From Bdellovibrionales bacterium (lineage in GTDB: Bacteria > Bdellovibrionota > UBA2428), in assembly GCA_018266335.1 (NCBI GenBank), contig JAFEAR010000232.1, positions 1 through 5,564 of the forward strand: 5,564 bases of DNA, given 5' to 3'. The notes beneath the pieces were generated by a model. That model did no database searches, had not been told where the DNA came from, and worked only from the letters and a program-made list of their open reading frames with translations. The translations under genes were made by a program, and so were the position numbers. Each line of letters begins with the position of its first letter. Within the stretch, counting starts at the first letter, position 1. This document shows, piece by piece, positions 5,531-5,564 of the stretch.

Positions 5531-5564
5531 ATGTTTCCATCGCGCAGCTTCGCGAAAGCCGTTA
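5531..5564 (+). CDS. probable start of the next operon gene (partial)
   Basis: An ATG at 5531-5533 directly abuts the TAG of the kinase gene and opens a frame of 11 codons (MFPSRSFAKAV) that runs off the window. The purine-rich AGAAGAG just upstream, inside the kinase gene's last codons, could serve as a ribosome site, giving translational coupling. Polysaccharide loci usually continue with glycosyltransferases, a polymerase/ligase or an exosortase, but nothing visible identifies this one. The frame is too short to exclude chance. Confidence 0.4.
   Translation, partial: MFPSRSFAKAV

Noticed and set aside
5540..5555. Possible terminator hairpin TCGCG...CGCGA after the kinase gene
   Set aside because: The stem is only 5 bp, no T-run follows, and it falls inside the likely next coding frame.
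1..5564. CRISPR array, transposase or insertion-sequence ends, tRNA or rRNA genes
   Set aside because: I saw no regularly spaced repeats, no terminal inverted repeats with target duplications, no transposase motifs and no tRNA-like or rRNA-like sequence on either strand.

Overview
The window looks like chromosomal DNA of a moderately GC-rich Gram-negative-type bacterium. An outer-membrane polysaccharide export protein next to a fused Wzz/tyrosine-kinase copolymerase implies a double membrane. The mix of a TIGR02206/YwaF-like membrane protein, a DUF1624-type acyltransferase and this two-gene export module would fit Acidobacteriota (Bryobacter/Solibacter-like). That assignment rests on gene style and context only and is low-confidence.

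Layout. (1) Bases 1-90 are the 3' end of a forward gene, possibly a LolA-like periplasmic or outer-membrane lipoprotein-related protein. (2) Bases 114-1214 encode a forward polytopic membrane protein of the heparan-alpha-glucosaminide N-acetyltransferase-like (DUF1624) type. (3) Bases 1187-1882 on the reverse strand encode a YwaF/TMEM164-like integral membrane protein; its 3' end overlaps the previous gene tail-to-tail by 28 bp. (4) Bases 1883-2313 are a 431-bp divergent control region with a tandem 7-mer, a dyad, three consecutive hairpins, weak promoter candidates and an ambiguous coding-like stretch. (5) Bases 2314-3264 encode a Wza-type export protein with a signal peptide, a Poly_export domain and two SLBB-like domains. 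(6) Bases 3287-5530 encode a 747-residue Wzc-type copolymerase/BY-kinase with all kinase motifs and a seven-tyrosine C-terminal tail. (7) An ATG directly abutting that stop at 5531 probably opens the next gene of the operon.

How it fits together. Genes 5 and 6 are separated by 22 bp and form the start of an exopolysaccharide or capsule operon. The BY-kinase controls chain length and assembly at the inner membrane, and the SLBB protein forms the outer-membrane or periplasmic export channel. The membrane acyltransferase is on the other side of the control region in a different transcription unit, so a role in acylating the exported sugar is only a possibility. I did not find a clearly undescribed system. 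The least explained part is the divergent intergenic region.
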